Assembly: GCA_020091685.1 (NCBI GenBank)
Contig: CM034600.1
Location: 10,752,428-10,816,427 of the forward strand
Length of the DNA stretch: 64,000 nt
Reading direction: 5' to 3'
From: Lutjanus erythropterus
Lineage: Eukaryota; Chordata; Actinopteri; Lutjaniformes; Lutjanidae
Shown here one piece after another: positions 31,822 to 44,099 of this stretch. Each line of letters opens with the position of its first letter. The stretch's first letter is position 1. The position numbers and the translations under genes were made by a program. A model generated the notes under the pieces. The model was given only the letters and a program-made list of their open reading frames with translations. It searched no databases and was not told the origin of the DNA.

Positions 31822-34800
31822 TTACTTACATTCACAAATGTAAGCCACCTCCAGGTACTTGTAAGTGCCGACACAGGGGTCTCCAAACACTGCCTGTCCC
31901 GCATCGATAACACAGCTGTTTTTCCCGTTACATCTGTGGAGACAGAGTGACATGAGTGAATACAGAATGTCAGCTGGAGCATGTGGAACCTGCCAAAGCA
32001 AGTTGTTTAAACTGTACCTGTCAGAAACAATACTGGTGGCGGGGCCTGAGCAGTCGGTTTTTTGGGTCTGAGAGGCGGGCAGTTCATAAAAGCAGGTGGT
32101 TTGGTCATGGCGTCCGTAATCAGCACCGTAGATAAATATAACCTGCCCCGCATCTGGCAGAAAGAGGAGGAGGAGGAGTTGAAAGCAGTGCTGATGCATA
32201 TTAAAGCACCGCAGATACACAGAAGAGAAATTGTGATCTTACCACACTGCAGGTGTGCCAGAGAATGCTCACATGTCACTTGGTGAACTGTGAAAGTAAC
32301 ATGAATCAAATTAGACATGCATTATTAACCCCTGATGCATTTTGTGTCAAAAATCATGAACCTAATTCTTCTGTTCTTCTTCAAATCACATCATAATAAT
32401 AAAAGCAGGATTTAAGTGTAGCCCACGGCAGACTACACTTTTAGAAATAAGGGTTGTGGAAGGGTTTTTCCTGAAGGGTTGAGGTTTTACCCGGAATTAC
32501 TTCTGAAGAGCAGTTTTTGGAAGAAATTGTTCATCACGGGTTCTTAAGACCAGGGGGTCCATTAAGAACCCTTTTCATCCAAAGAACTGTTTCTGGGAAA
32601 AAAAAAAAAAAAGATTTCTTCAAGGATTGTTAAAATATGGTTCTCCATAGAACAAATCAATTTCATTAAAACAATTCCTCGACTGTCATGATCTCAATGT
32701 TATACTGACCATTTCAGGTTTTACTGACTAAGCTGTTTTTGCCTCCCAAAAGGTGAAAAAGGTTCCTGTTTGAAAAAAGAACCAAACCGAATGCAACAAA
32801 CAACATTTGTTTTTGTTTCTAAAATAAAAACTGTTGTGATCAATGATTTTTTATAAATGCCTGACATATCAAATATGATACAAACAAAATATCATATGCA
32901 AATTATACAGAATTTCTTTCTTACTTTTTCCTTTTTTTGGCATTTTTTGGAATTTCTTTCTTACTTTTTCCTTTTTTTGGCATTTTTTGGCATTTTGTCA
33001 GATGGTCCAGATAACACAAAAAAGACTGTCTGGCAATTAGGCCATTTAATATATCAGGCTTTCCAAGCTGAGTTTCATGCAGGCATGTGACTGACTTGCT
33101 GGGAGGCAGGTGTACTTGGTCTGCAGATATTTATGTGTGCCAGTGCAGGGATCAGTTTCTCCAAAGATCTTTGCATTCAGTTCACAGACCTTTTTTCCAT
33201 CGCACCTGCAGGGTGAACATGAAGAGGTTCAAGCAGAATCACAACAAAACTGAAATACATTACAGCATCGTGACTTTGGACAATGTTAAGAGACTGAGGC
33301 AACGTTCGCACTGCAAGCCTTAATTTAGATTTAATGCTCACATGATTTTTTTTTTTTTCATTTAGCTGTTCACATAACTTTTTAAATGTGGCCAGTATCA
33401 GATTCCAGTGTGAACTGGTCATGGTCCTGAATTTACTTGCTTGCACAATAGAACAATAACAAGGGTTGTGGTTTTTACCAGTGTGAGGCCCCTCGCCATT
33501 TTACTTAATGAAATCACAACACAAACTATTAGATGGTAGTTATTTTCAGTTAACAGAATATAATATGTATTATTCTGATAGTTACTAGTATAGTTATAAA
33601 TTTTACCTTCCTTCATGTAATTTTATTTTCTATTTTTAACCACCACTGACTTCATGTTTGGTTGTAACTCTCTGTGCTACTTGTTGTAATGCTGTTGAAC
33701 ATTTGCCCTCGGGGCAGTGGGGGTCGATAAAAAGTTTCTCTTACTATACATTAACTTAGTTCTTGGTTTTTCATGTTTGAACTAATCACAGTGAATTAAG
33801 TGCTTCATGGACAAAAAGAAAATACACAAACTGCGGGGGTCACGTTTGGGGAGATGTATAAAAGGTGTTTCCTGTCTTGACAGTGGAGGTGCCCTGAGAG
33901 TAGAGCCTGCTGACTTTTACCACATCGTTACATACATCACTGTAACTGCTTTGTATCATTGGGTGGAAGTCCATCATGTCTCTCTCGTTAACGCATTTTT
34001 TTGGTCAATATTTCTCACAAATTAAGAATTTTTAAAAAGTCACATGTCACATGCAAGGTGCATTCCAAAAGACATAAACATGCTGATTGCTTACAGATTA
34101 TCATGTAACAATGATTATATACAGACTATGATTGCATTATTCATATTATGTTGTCCCATTTATCAGCTGCATCATAAATGCCGTCCCAAAGAGCCTCCCT
34201 GTCAACCTCTTCTCAACAAATGGTCCATTTCCACTGGCCTGGTTTAGCACACCTGACCGCTGCATCTTGGAAGCCAAGTCCTTCCACTAAATTGAACATA
34301 TGGGTATGAATGCAACTTAAGTCCAGTTTTTTTTTTTAAAGTGTTTTACCTTCTCTTGAGGATGTCCACGGTGTCTGTCAGAGAGCAGTCTGTATTAGAA
34401 GTCTGTTCTGGAGTTTGTCCCTCACCGCAGGTCTCACTGTCTGCACGTCCGTACAGTGACGTCTGAACACTGATCACTCCAATATCTGATACGCAGCAAA
34501 TAGGAAGAAGAAGCTTAGAAGAAGAGCTATAATTGGCAAATAAAAACATTCACTTTTCATGTGATTATTATTTATCTAAACAGACAGTAACAGCTCTAAT
34601 GGATTTCAACAAAGCAACCTGTTATGTACAACCTGAATTCTAAAAAAGTTGGGATGTTGTGTAAAATCATTTTTGACTTGTATTCCATGGAATTCAGGAC
34701 AAAGACAATATATTCCATGTTTGAACGGGCAAATTTTATTATTTTTTGTAAATATACACTCATTCTGAATTTGATGCCTGTAATATGTTTTAGGAAAATT

Positions 34801-36027
34801 GGGACAGCAGCAACAAAAATTACCTGTCAGGAACAGTTTGAGAATATTTTCCATCCCAAAACTACAGGAATTTAGGGATCACCATCTGCAATCCAAAATA
34901 TCATTACATGATTCTGGTGAAATCTCTGCATGTAAGGAGCAACTGCAAAAACCAGTATTGAATGCCTGTGTACGTTGACCCCTCAGGTGGCACTGCTTTA
35001 AAAACAGATACTACTAAATGGGCTCAGGAACACTTAGGAAAACCGTCAGTAAATACAGTTTGTCACTGCATCTAAAAATGCAAGTTAAGACCCTGCCATG
35101 CAAAGTGAAAGTCATATATCAACAACATCCAGACACGCTGCAGACATCTCTGGGGACTGAGCCCAAGATGGACTGACACAAAGTGGAAAAGTGTGATTGT
35201 TACAGATTCTTACACGCACCAACACCAAAAGTCAGCCTCTGTGATGGTACAGGGTGGGGGGTGTCAGTGCCCTTGACATCACTGCCAACATGAAGACAGA
35301 TTTTGGAGCAACTTATGCTCCCATCCAGACGTTTTTAGAAATATTCCTGCAAGGCAATTCCAAGTGCCAACTTTTTCTACTCTTTTTTTGGTTCTTGAAA
35401 ACGTATTTTGATCATTTTACCATGAAGCGACGCCTCAACTAATTGATAGCGTTCTAAATTTAAAAATCCACAGGGTCTATTAAAATAGAAAACAATTATT
35501 GTTGCCATTGTTGTCAAAAGGAAACAAAAAATGCAAAGAAAAAAATATATTGCTTTTTTCAGGGTGAGATCATTAAAGGGTTAACACTGGTTGAGTCAGA
35601 TGATAAAAGTTAAACAGAAAACCACAAAACACACTTCTTTACTGTGGCCAAAATAAATGTTAGCACTACTGGACAGAATGTTTTAGAGCAAACAGTCTTA
35701 CCACAGCTCAGTCGATGGACAGAGTTGCCGTCACAGGTGGTAGCTATCTCTGTGTGGACACCTAAAAACAAAAGGCACGTAAGTAATTTATTCAAGCATC
35801 CTAATGTTATACATACACACTCACACAGACACACAGATATTTACCTGTACTTAGAAGCAGACAGGTAGCTGCAAGCACTGAAAAAGAAACAGCACTGTTA
35901 GATTATCTAAAACAATCAATGGCTCAATTTTACAACATCATAATCTAAAATATCCTTAATAATCAAAAACCCAACTTTGAAGGCTATTAGAAGTATACTC
36001 ACAGAGTGTGGTGCTGAAGTGGAACAT
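31822..36027 (-). CDS. L-rhamnose-binding lectin (SUEL-type), two carbohydrate domains
   Basis: Eight coding exons in transcript order: 36027-36003, 35877-35845, 35761-35702, 34485-34350, 33205-33096, 32287-32243, 32153-32018, 31933-31822. Junctions are GT-AG and phases join to 218 residues. A secretion signal opens the protein (MFHFSTTLLLAATCLLLSTG). Two SUEL/galactose-binding lectin domains follow, residues about 26-121 and 122-218. Each has eight cysteines and both family motifs: YGR at 51-53 and 149-151, DPC at 103-105 and 200-202. These lectins are secreted by fish tissues and eggs and bind L-rhamnose or D-galactose on microbes and glycolipids. The two domains have parallel exon structures, including two exons of exactly 136 nt, which shows internal duplication. 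The stop codon overlaps a good donor (GTAAGT), so a further 3' exon is possible. The sequence fits a CSL/STL-type fish lectin; the exact orthologue is unknown. Confidence 0.92.
32911..32990. repeat. 40-bp perfect tandem duplication
   Basis: The unit AATTTCTTTCTTACTTTTTC plus CTTTTTTTGGCATTTTTTGG occurs twice head to tail at 32,911-32,950 and 32,951-32,990. It lies in the lectin intron between exons 5 and 6. Confidence 0.9.
34622..35400 (+). mobile_element. Decayed transposon of the CCCCAATTCC-end family
   Basis: It begins GTACAACCTGAATTCTAAAA then AAGTTGGGATGTTGTGTAAA. It continues TTCAGGACAAAGACAATATA and GTAAATATACACTCATTCTG, paralleling the repeats at 8.1 and 24.8 kb. From about 34,860 to 35,400 there is a longer interior with weak, stop-interrupted coding traces on the plus strand. 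I did not find a clear right terminus. It lies in the lectin intron between exons 3 and 4. Confidence 0.5.
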
Positions 36028-36459
36028 GGTTCGTGGAACACGCAGTGATAGGTGACCAATGAGACTGATGGTAGGAACAGAAACACTCAGTCTTTATCAG
36101 TATTTGGTCTTGGGCAATCTGCATCTATTGTGCAAAACCTGAAAACACCACATTCGGAGGGTAAAAATTTGTGTTTTAGGTAAATAAAGGAAAAGCAAAC
36201 ATGTCCTGTATTTTTCAATATTTAACCAAGGCCTTAACTAAAATGAACCTTGAACAGATAAAAAAAACTATGATTTTGGTTGTTTAACTTCTAGTCACCA
36301 GGCAGAGTTTGGAATAAATAGAAACATGAGGGTGCACATGAGAACTGGTAAGTTATGTGGGAATGAATATAATATACTCAGAAAGTGGTGGATACTATCA
36401 CTTGATTAAATCGTTGAATATCATCTATTTGAACTTCGTATTGTCAGGAACTTGTCTCG

Positions 36460-36514
<55 letters not shown>
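36460..36514. repeat. Compound TC / TG dinucleotide microsatellite
   Basis: About 24 bases of TC repeats run directly into about 30 bases of TG repeats, upstream of the lectin gene. Confidence 0.95.
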
Positions 36515-36518
<4 letters not shown>

Positions 36519-37050
36519 TGTAGCTGTTATGTGTTATGGTGTAAACTGTCCCAGATAGCAGGGGATGTTCCCACAACATTAGTTAACATTCCCTACAATT
36601 TCTGATGAAAACCTTGTCAGCTAATGTTCAAAGAACATTTTAAGGATGCTTATCATTTCAAATAATGTTCCTATTACATTAAATGTTAACAAAGGAAGTA
36701 GGTGCTATATTATGAGGATGTTTTGAGTATGTTGTTGAGATAACAAATTTTATAATATTCGTCTTTAAAGTATTCCTAGAATGTTACATGGTAACAATGG
36801 AAGAACATTCTCAAAGCAGTATTTTGAAAAAGGATGTTATTAAGACCTCAGATTACAGTACATTATTATTTTTTTTATATATATAAAACATTCCCACAGA
36901 AGGTTTAGACACTGACATGAATTCTAGTTGAAATTAGATATGTCACTCTCTCAGCAGGGAAGTGACTTAGCTACATTACGCATACTGCTGTGCCAGGGCC
37001 CGAACCTTTCAGTCAAGCTGCAAGGGTGCCTCGGGGTGTGATGCTAGACC

Positions 37051-37351
37051 CCCATATTCATGTGTTGTACCAAGTGTACCGACCGAAAGGGATGTGGGGG
37101 TTATGAATATAACCAATGTTCCCTGAGAGGGGGAAACAAGGTACAGTACAGGCTGGCCCCTCACCACCTTTCTTCTCTGTGAAGTGCAGTTTAGATTGAG
37201 GTGATGAGACTGAGCAGGGCGTTTTATTCTCCGAGGGGAAGGCGGGGCTTCCCCTGCCTGCTACAGTCTCGTGGGCCTTGACAGGCCTGTTGATAAAGTT
37301 TCTTCAGGTTGGTCTCGCAAGGACGCAATCCCCATATTCATGTGTTGTACC
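37051..37351. repeat. Block bounded by two exact copies of a 21-bp word
   Basis: CCCATATTCATGTGTTGTAC followed by C occurs at 37,051-37,071 and again at 37,331-37,351. Between them are a palindrome GGTTATGAATATAACC and TTCCCTGAGAGGGGGAAAC. The layout suggests a retroposed or duplicated repeat unit. I cannot assign a family with confidence. Confidence 0.5.
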
Positions 37352-39616
37352 TCGGAAACGGGGTAGATTTGCAGCTGCAAATTCTATTTTTTGACTGCTC
37401 TGTTTTATACGACCTTTGACAGCTCACTTCTCACTCTTCTTAAAGGGTCGCTAGGGGCTGCAAGTGATCAACAACTGCTTCAGTTTAAAATCTTGTTTCA
37501 GCAAGAGACAACGTACGTGGAGGTCATATGTTAATACTGGTGGAACTTTGCAGATCTCTGCTGGTTGTATCTGGCAGTTCTGGTGGAACTGCAGTAGGTG
37601 TTTAACATGAGGTGACAGACATGCGAGTGTAATGAAACCATTTCTAATTTTATGGAGACCCCTGGTGAAAGTGGAGGGAAATTAGACTCACAAGAAGATG
37701 TCTGTGACATCTAAGACTGGTTTAATAGACATGACTTGAGTCTAGTTCCAGACTGAAAAGCCTGGCCTGCTTAAGCTGTCTTAACTCAAAGCAACTTGCA
37801 CAGACTCATAGTCATAGATTTAGTCTATTCTGGATTAAACTAAACTGACCAATAAAATAAACAATTAGAGCTACTCTGGGACTAAATTAAACTTTAAATG
37901 AATCCTTCAAAGAGGCAGATTTAACTTCTGCCTACTACTGTTTGTGAGGGAGCATGGACTATTTGGAATATCTAAATCAGGTGTGCTGAATCTTTTACAC
38001 TAGAAGGGTCGCAGCTGAAACTTAATGGTGGACTACAAGTTCACACCTGCTGTATTGAATTGTCTAGATAAAATGCAAAATGGTAGTGTGATCCCTAGTT
38101 CCTTTAATTGACTATCTTCCTGCATGAGGTACTATTTTGCCCACCTGCTTAGATGATGAAAAATAATGAATAATTATGGATCCTACATATTTTAATGATT
38201 TATTTAAGATTATTTTGCAGCATCTTGCCTTTATTGGACAGAACAGGTGAAGATAAACAAGAATCTAGGCTCCTCTAATAAAGACTACAGCCTTGGTACA
38301 TGGAGCCTACGCTCTACCAAGTGGACTACCAGAGCATTAAAGGGCATTTTTACTTCACAAAAAATATATCATATTATAAGTTTTTAAAATTCTATTTTTT
38401 TTTCCATCTAGAAACATCTGTCAGGCCAAATGAAACCTTATGGCGGGCCAACTCTGGTCCACAGGCACCACTTTATTCAGGCAGCTGTGAATAACTAGAC
38501 AAGACTTTCCTGATTTCTGAATTCTTTTTGCATCTGCTGTTTTTTTTTCTTTTCCATTTCGGGTTTTGTGAGCACCACTAGTTACTTACCTGACTCCCAA
38601 GACTCCATAGTCTCCGACTAACTAAGCACAATTTAAGTAATGTTCATGAAAGCTACTTTAATGTTGTGGTTTAAGTAGTACAAATTAAAGCTTGCTCCTG
38701 ACTTCATCTAAGACCTGTCTGTAAAAGCAGCCTGAAGTCTAATAAAGTATACTGCTGTTTAACTTACAGTTGCTGTCAGCCTTACATACTGTAATTCAGT
38801 GGTAACACATGCAGCAACATTCGCATGCTTATATATGATGGCGAGAGAATCTGTATTAATGCTCACAGCAGGATCCTGTTGATCCTGTTTAAAAGCTGGA
38901 AGTCACTACCTGATTAGTGTCTACTCAGTGGAAAATCTTTCCATGCCTCCTCTTCCATTTCCACAAAATGACTCCACAAAAGATCAATACTGTTAACAAA
39001 ATCAGTATATTAAAGAGATTTGAAATTAAAGTCAACAAAGTCTTTTACACCGATTGTCCACTCTGAAAAATGTACAGCTGCGTCGATAAGACAATGAAAA
39101 TACAGAAAAAACAATCTGAACCACATTTTTTCACGCTACATTATTTTCTTTACAAGATGACACTTATACCCTGAAAGTTCATTTACAAAACCCAGCAAGA
39201 CATGACAAACAAATTGAAATAAACAGTACGATATAAATGTGTCTGTAAAAATACAACAACAATTTAGCAAATTCATACACTTTTCAACTCTGCTGAAACA
39301 TAATCTGAAGAAATTGCAGCCATGCCTTACGGCTGCAATTCCCAAATTTAAGAATGCCATGGCCCAGTTTGAAATCTGAAAATCTTCTGAGGCCCACCCT
39401 TTAATCACAACTCTGATAAACACAGAGAATAATCATACCAATGATGAGATGTAAGATATGTTCTAGTGTTTATGTGACACATCACAATATATGGTGTGAC
39501 ACCTGTTAAACTAGGTCAGATAAATGAATAAAAAGAATTTAAGGTAATATACAGCATTGAAAAAGATTGACATTCCCTGAATGTGAAACTGAGAATTGTT
39601 GAGATGAACTTTGCCG

Positions 39617-42600
39617 CTATGCTTGGCTCTGAAAGTAGAGAAGTTTACGGAGGAAGTTAAAGGAACCAGGCATTTGCTTGTAGACCCCTTTTGCAGAGTT
39701 CTGGGAGACCTTCATGGTTAACCTGGAAATAAGCACAGTCAATAATCACATGTCTGCGTATTTAAAATAAAAGTCTCTGAATGGTTAAAAGGATTCAGTA
39801 GAGTGCCCTAATTTTGCTGTTATAGTCAGAGAAGCTCACCATCATCAACATTGTGACCAGATCATCAGTAGCAGCATTTTCCTCAAGAATACGGTCTAGT
39901 GTTTCGACGTACCAGGAGCCGGACTGGGTGTCTCTCCAAGAAACGTAACCTGTATTTATCACACCGTCATAAAGTGGTCTTAGAAAGACATACACAGCAA
40001 GTCAAGTCAAATAATACAGCTGCATGAATTCAACACAAACACACCAGAAAAGAGTAGGACACCAGAATGTCGCTCGGGTGGGCAGCGTGGCTCTGGCGTC
40101 CGTTTCATCAGACATGCTCAGAGAGTCGCTGCTGGATGACGTTGGGAGGGCGTCCGTCTGATCATCTGCTCCACCGATGGACGGCTCAACCTCATCAGGG
40201 ACACCTCAAAGCCTGTGTCTCTTTCACCTCAAGGACAAACACAAATGTTTCCCTATAAGACCACTTAAAGTGCATGTGTAACCTTTAAATGTTATAAGTA
40301 GGATTATGGATTTTTATATGTGTTTTGTTACTCAGAGTTATTCAGCAGTATGTTCACTGTTAGTTACCTCCTCCACAGGCCTGGATGAAGAAAAGTTTGG
40401 GTTTGCCCTGTAAAGACGGACAATGCTGGCCGTTGAGGTAGTTTGTGATGTACTGAACTGGGACATGCTGTCCGTCCACACCGTACTGCGGCACCAGGAA
40501 GCGGTTGTGACTCACCTACATAAGTCAACATGAATATGAGCATACATTAGGTCTGACGGGCAGTGTTGGGGGTATCACGCCATAAAATAAAGTCATGTTA
40601 CATTCAAGGGTTTATGATCTGTATGGAGTGCGGAAAAGATGTTTTTCTAACATAATCCATAGATCCTGAATCCCTGATTATAAAAACAACTCGCTGAAAT
40701 TGGTTAAGAAATGTTATAGTGCTTTTTATCCAGAGAAGCCCCAGCTCCCCATTTACACATATTTGTTCACTGGTCAGTTTTGATGGGACCAATATGATGG
40801 TGATGATGATGTAAGATCAAATGGACAATGCGCCATCTACATATAATTTGTCTATGGTTGGGAGAGGTTTAAAGGTGGCCAAATGGATCAAATGCAAGAC
40901 TTACACACAGGACAATGTGGTCTGTGTCAGTGCTAACTTGTTTTACTTTGTTGCTAATAGAAATTATGTCCAGTTTACTTGGGTACGTTTAGAAACAAAA
41001 ACTACTTAGGTAGGTTTAGGAAAATATCATGGTATGGATTAAAATAGGCCCTTTCACAAAGTTAGAAACCTTGGTATTTACAAGGATGCGTCATCAAGGT
41101 GACAAGTATTAGCCAATCAGAGCACAGTAGCGTGGGACAAGGCGAAACAGTCTTGGGAAAAACAAATAAGATGGGATAGAATACATCCACTGACTGACAT
41201 TTCAACAGTAGGTGGTATTATAAAAGCCATATATAATTCCAGAGACTGGGTGAAAAACAAAATACAGGACATGTCTTACCTCAGTCCCATGGGACAGCAT
41301 GACGACCACACAGCAGTCATATTGTGAATGGTCTTTCTTAGATAAAGCTGACAGCTCGTGTTTGATTTGCTGAAATGCAGGGACGATTGTTAGGTTCACA
41401 TATTAAAGGTTTACATGTGGTTTGAGGACACAGACGCAGAAGAAGTGATTCTTACTCTTTGTTTCAGGTTTGTCTTAACTTCCACGATAAAGTTGGCGCC
41501 TTGAATCTGTTCTCCAGCTTGTCACAGTCTATGTTGGACCCTTGCGATTGCTCAGCTCGCTCGAGGATCAAACTCCACGTTGTTTATGATGAGGCAATGT
41601 CCGCACGGGCTGATCCATTTTATAGCTCTGAAACACATGTACACAGAAAAAGGGCGCAGAAGAGATTTAACAGAGACAATTAGCTTCTACAGCAGCCTTT
41701 GTGTATCTCTTGGATAGAACATACATTATAAATGAACGGCACTCACCTGGATACTATCTCGTCGCGGTCTTCTTTGAAACTTTGCTCTCATGTTCTCCTT
41801 CAGGTGCTGTGATATGAGCAGTATTATGCATTAAGCATCAAGAAACTTACATAACTGTTACCAAAATGTGAACATAGCTTACATGGAGTGGGACTAGTGC
41901 CGGGTCTTGGTAGAGGAAAAACAAGGACATCATCTTTTCTTTGCTTGTCCACATCCATTGGAGAGGCTGTTACAGGAAAAAACAGCACAGTGTTCATATT
42001 ACAAGACTGGAGCGTTACAAATTAGTTTACTGATCAAGACTATCTTTACAGACAGTTTGATAGTAGTACATATGATATATGTCCCAGAATCACATCACAC
42101 TTACAGACAGGAGAGGCTGGACAACAGGGCGAACAGCCTGAGCGGGTGTAGCAGGCTGTAGCCGAACTGTTGGAGCTCCATTCTGCAGGAGTTCTGCCAA
42201 ACTGTGCTGACCTGTCTCCTGAAGGCACTCCAGAAATAAAGGAAAGGCTCGACTCCCACGGGTCTCTAAGTCCCGGACCAACTCCTGGCCTGGTCCCGCC
42301 TGGTCCCAGAATTCTGATAGGAGACACAGTAACAGTGTCTTAGAAGTATTACATTGAATTACTAAGGGGACAAGTCACCCCAAAATCAAAGACACGTGTA
42401 TTTAGATTGTTTCGTGTGTCTAAAAGACTGGAGTGATTCAAAGGCACTTGGCTTGGGGTGCTCAAAGTGCCAAAATATACAATTGAAAAACTCAACAGTG
42501 ATTTCTCTTTCCAGAAATCATGTTACTCAGGATCCACAGACTACTTTCTTTCTGCCATGGAAAAGTAAAGTAGTCCCTACATGAAACTGCTATCAACAAA

Positions 42601-43886
42601 CTGTGAATTATCTTGCGTAACCAGGTCATGATTTCTGAAAAGAGACATTGCTTTTGAGTTGTTGTTGTTGTTTTTAAAATGCATTGCAGGGTGTCATCTA
42701 GTTTCATTGTATGCTAAAAATGGCCTATAACATGCATCTCAAAACTTGGCAACTCACACCAAAATCTAGATCAGGGGTTTCAAAGTCTGAGACAGTGGCA
42801 GCTTAGTTTTGTTGAATTCCTGGTTGTCTACGGATCATGATTGTGTTACTTGATCCCATAGATACAATGATCCCATAGACATTGCTGTTTTACATAACTT
42901 CAGAATACACCAAATACAAAGTAAAAAGGTCTGTCCAAAGGCCAAATTAGTTTCTAACTATGGGAAAGTGGAGAAAGCGGAAACTTTCTCCAATACTGTC
43001 TCTGAACTATCCCTTTAACCAAATCCCACACATGTAGGCTGGTCAATTACTAATGTAATAACTTTTCATTTCCATTAAGTGAGCTCCCCTGGAACTGTTT
43101 GGAGACCACCTGAGAAAGACCATCTCCCACTTTGAAAATCTTTGATCTAGATGGATAAATAGCAGTAGTACAGGCTAGAGCAGACCTGGGCAAACTGTGG
43201 CCCACTGAAAGGTTTCATGTGGTCTGCAAGGCCATCATGGAAACAACAAAATTAAAAACTAGCAAACTCAGTTTATTTATCAAACCTTTATTTTGAAAGG
43301 GTCGTTAAATGCTAATGATACTGAACTGTATCTTTTATATTAAACTGTATCTTTATTCACTCAGTGCTGTACATCAATGTGGTTTATGTTGCTCTTCTAC
43401 TTTGTGGCTACCATTGTTCGGCATACTTGGTACACTGTAAAACATCAACTATTGGACATTGCTAACAAAGTAATAGCCCACAATTCAACATGGCAATCCA
43501 GAAAGGATGAAAGTGCCCTATTTAGAACACGTCTGTCCATTACATTATAGAGATTTGGCGATTATTAGGACCTATGTCCTACCTTTGTATTTGGCTCATG
43601 GGATCCTGATCAATTTCTCATGTTCCCATGAAAAATAATTAGAGGAAAATATACTTTTCATTTTGGGGTGAACTGTCCCTTTAACTGTTGTTCGAGCGTT
43701 TGTGATCACTCCACAAACAACAGAAAATTAACCTGAATCTTTCGTGAATAGTTACCTTTATCTCATCGATCATGTCCTGAGTGAAAACTCCTTTTCAAGA
43801 AGACCATCATAGAGGTTTGAGGGGTCCAACTGTCCGACGAGATTGGTCCTGTTGCGTCTTAAAAGCTCTCTGTGTCTCTGCTCCAT
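39617..43886 (-). CDS. casp9: Caspase-9 (CASP9), full exon set but with frameshifting deletions
   Basis: Initiator caspase of the apoptosome; its CARD binds APAF1 and it cleaves caspase-3/7. Exons in transcript order: 43886-43756 (CARD start), 42313-42105, 41966-41883, 41806-41747, 41627-41456, 41369-41280 (His site, MLSHGTE), 40515-40368 (Cys site, FFIQACGG), 40227-40045, 39949-39840 ([19 protein letters not shown]), 39709-39617 ([13 protein letters not shown], stop TAG). The last two exons and both active-site exons read cleanly. Four others do not. Exon 1 lacks one A in an A5 run. Exon 2 lacks a base near 42,285. Exon 5 lacks five bases at four places. Exon 8 (40,045-40,227) is shifted at a C run soon after GFEVS and again at LPTP. 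Exon 3 is out of phase with its neighbours. After allowing for these indels I see no nonsense codon. It is either a recently broken gene or an intact gene with consensus errors. Confidence 0.85.
43180..43290. repeat. Short repeat fragment (CTGGGCAAACTGTGGCCCAC type)
   Basis: The words GACCTGGGCAAACTGTGGCC and TCATGTGGTCTGCAAGGCC resemble the terminus of a fish non-autonomous element whose consensus reads roughly ggcaaactacggcccgcgggcc. It lies in the first caspase-9 intron. Boundaries are approximate. Confidence 0.4.
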
Positions 43887-44099
43887 TCTACCGACCTCAG
43901 CGAGAGACACACAGAAATGTCACAGAGTCTTTAATTAACCAACTTATTACGCTTGTAGAGTCAGTTTGTATCCTAAAATGAAAAAAGAAAGAAAGAAACT
44001 GATTCCTTGTTCCAGTACAAATATCACAAGTTTCCTTTTAATTTCTTGTATCTGTGCTCGATTGCGTTTGCCATTTCCTGTTTACATCACCGTTGTCTG

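Larger units (their letters stand above)
36060..39616. other. Intergenic spacer between lectin promoter and caspase-9 3' end
   Basis: I find no gene on either strand. The right side (about 39,000-39,616) presumably includes the caspase-9 3' UTR on the minus strand. Contents: a TC/TG microsatellite (36,460-36,514), a repetitive block rich in AACATT/AATGTT words (36,590-36,840), and a GC-richer block with two exact copies of a 21-bp word 280 bp apart (37,051 and 37,331). Just upstream of the lectin start, an ACCAATGAGA word lies near 36,054 in plus-strand reading. Confidence 0.6.

Noticed and set aside
32911..32990. Possible CRISPR-like or functional direct repeat
   Set aside because: Only two 40-bp copies lie head to tail with no spacers, in a vertebrate intron; it is a plain tandem duplication.
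33088..33100. GC donor (CCA|GCAAGT) for the fifth lectin exon
   Set aside because: The canonical GTCAGT donor four bases further along gives the correct phase with the next exon, so no unusual splice site is needed.
39136..39423. 95-codon minus-strand frame left of caspase-9
   Set aside because: It lies in the likely caspase-9 3' UTR, with AT-rich codons and no similarity that I recognise.
39709..39722. Acceptor TTCCAG before GTTAACC for the last caspase-9 exon
   Set aside because: It gives the wrong phase. The AAG at 39,710 just downstream restores the conserved [12 protein letters not shown] frame, though confirmation by cDNA would help.
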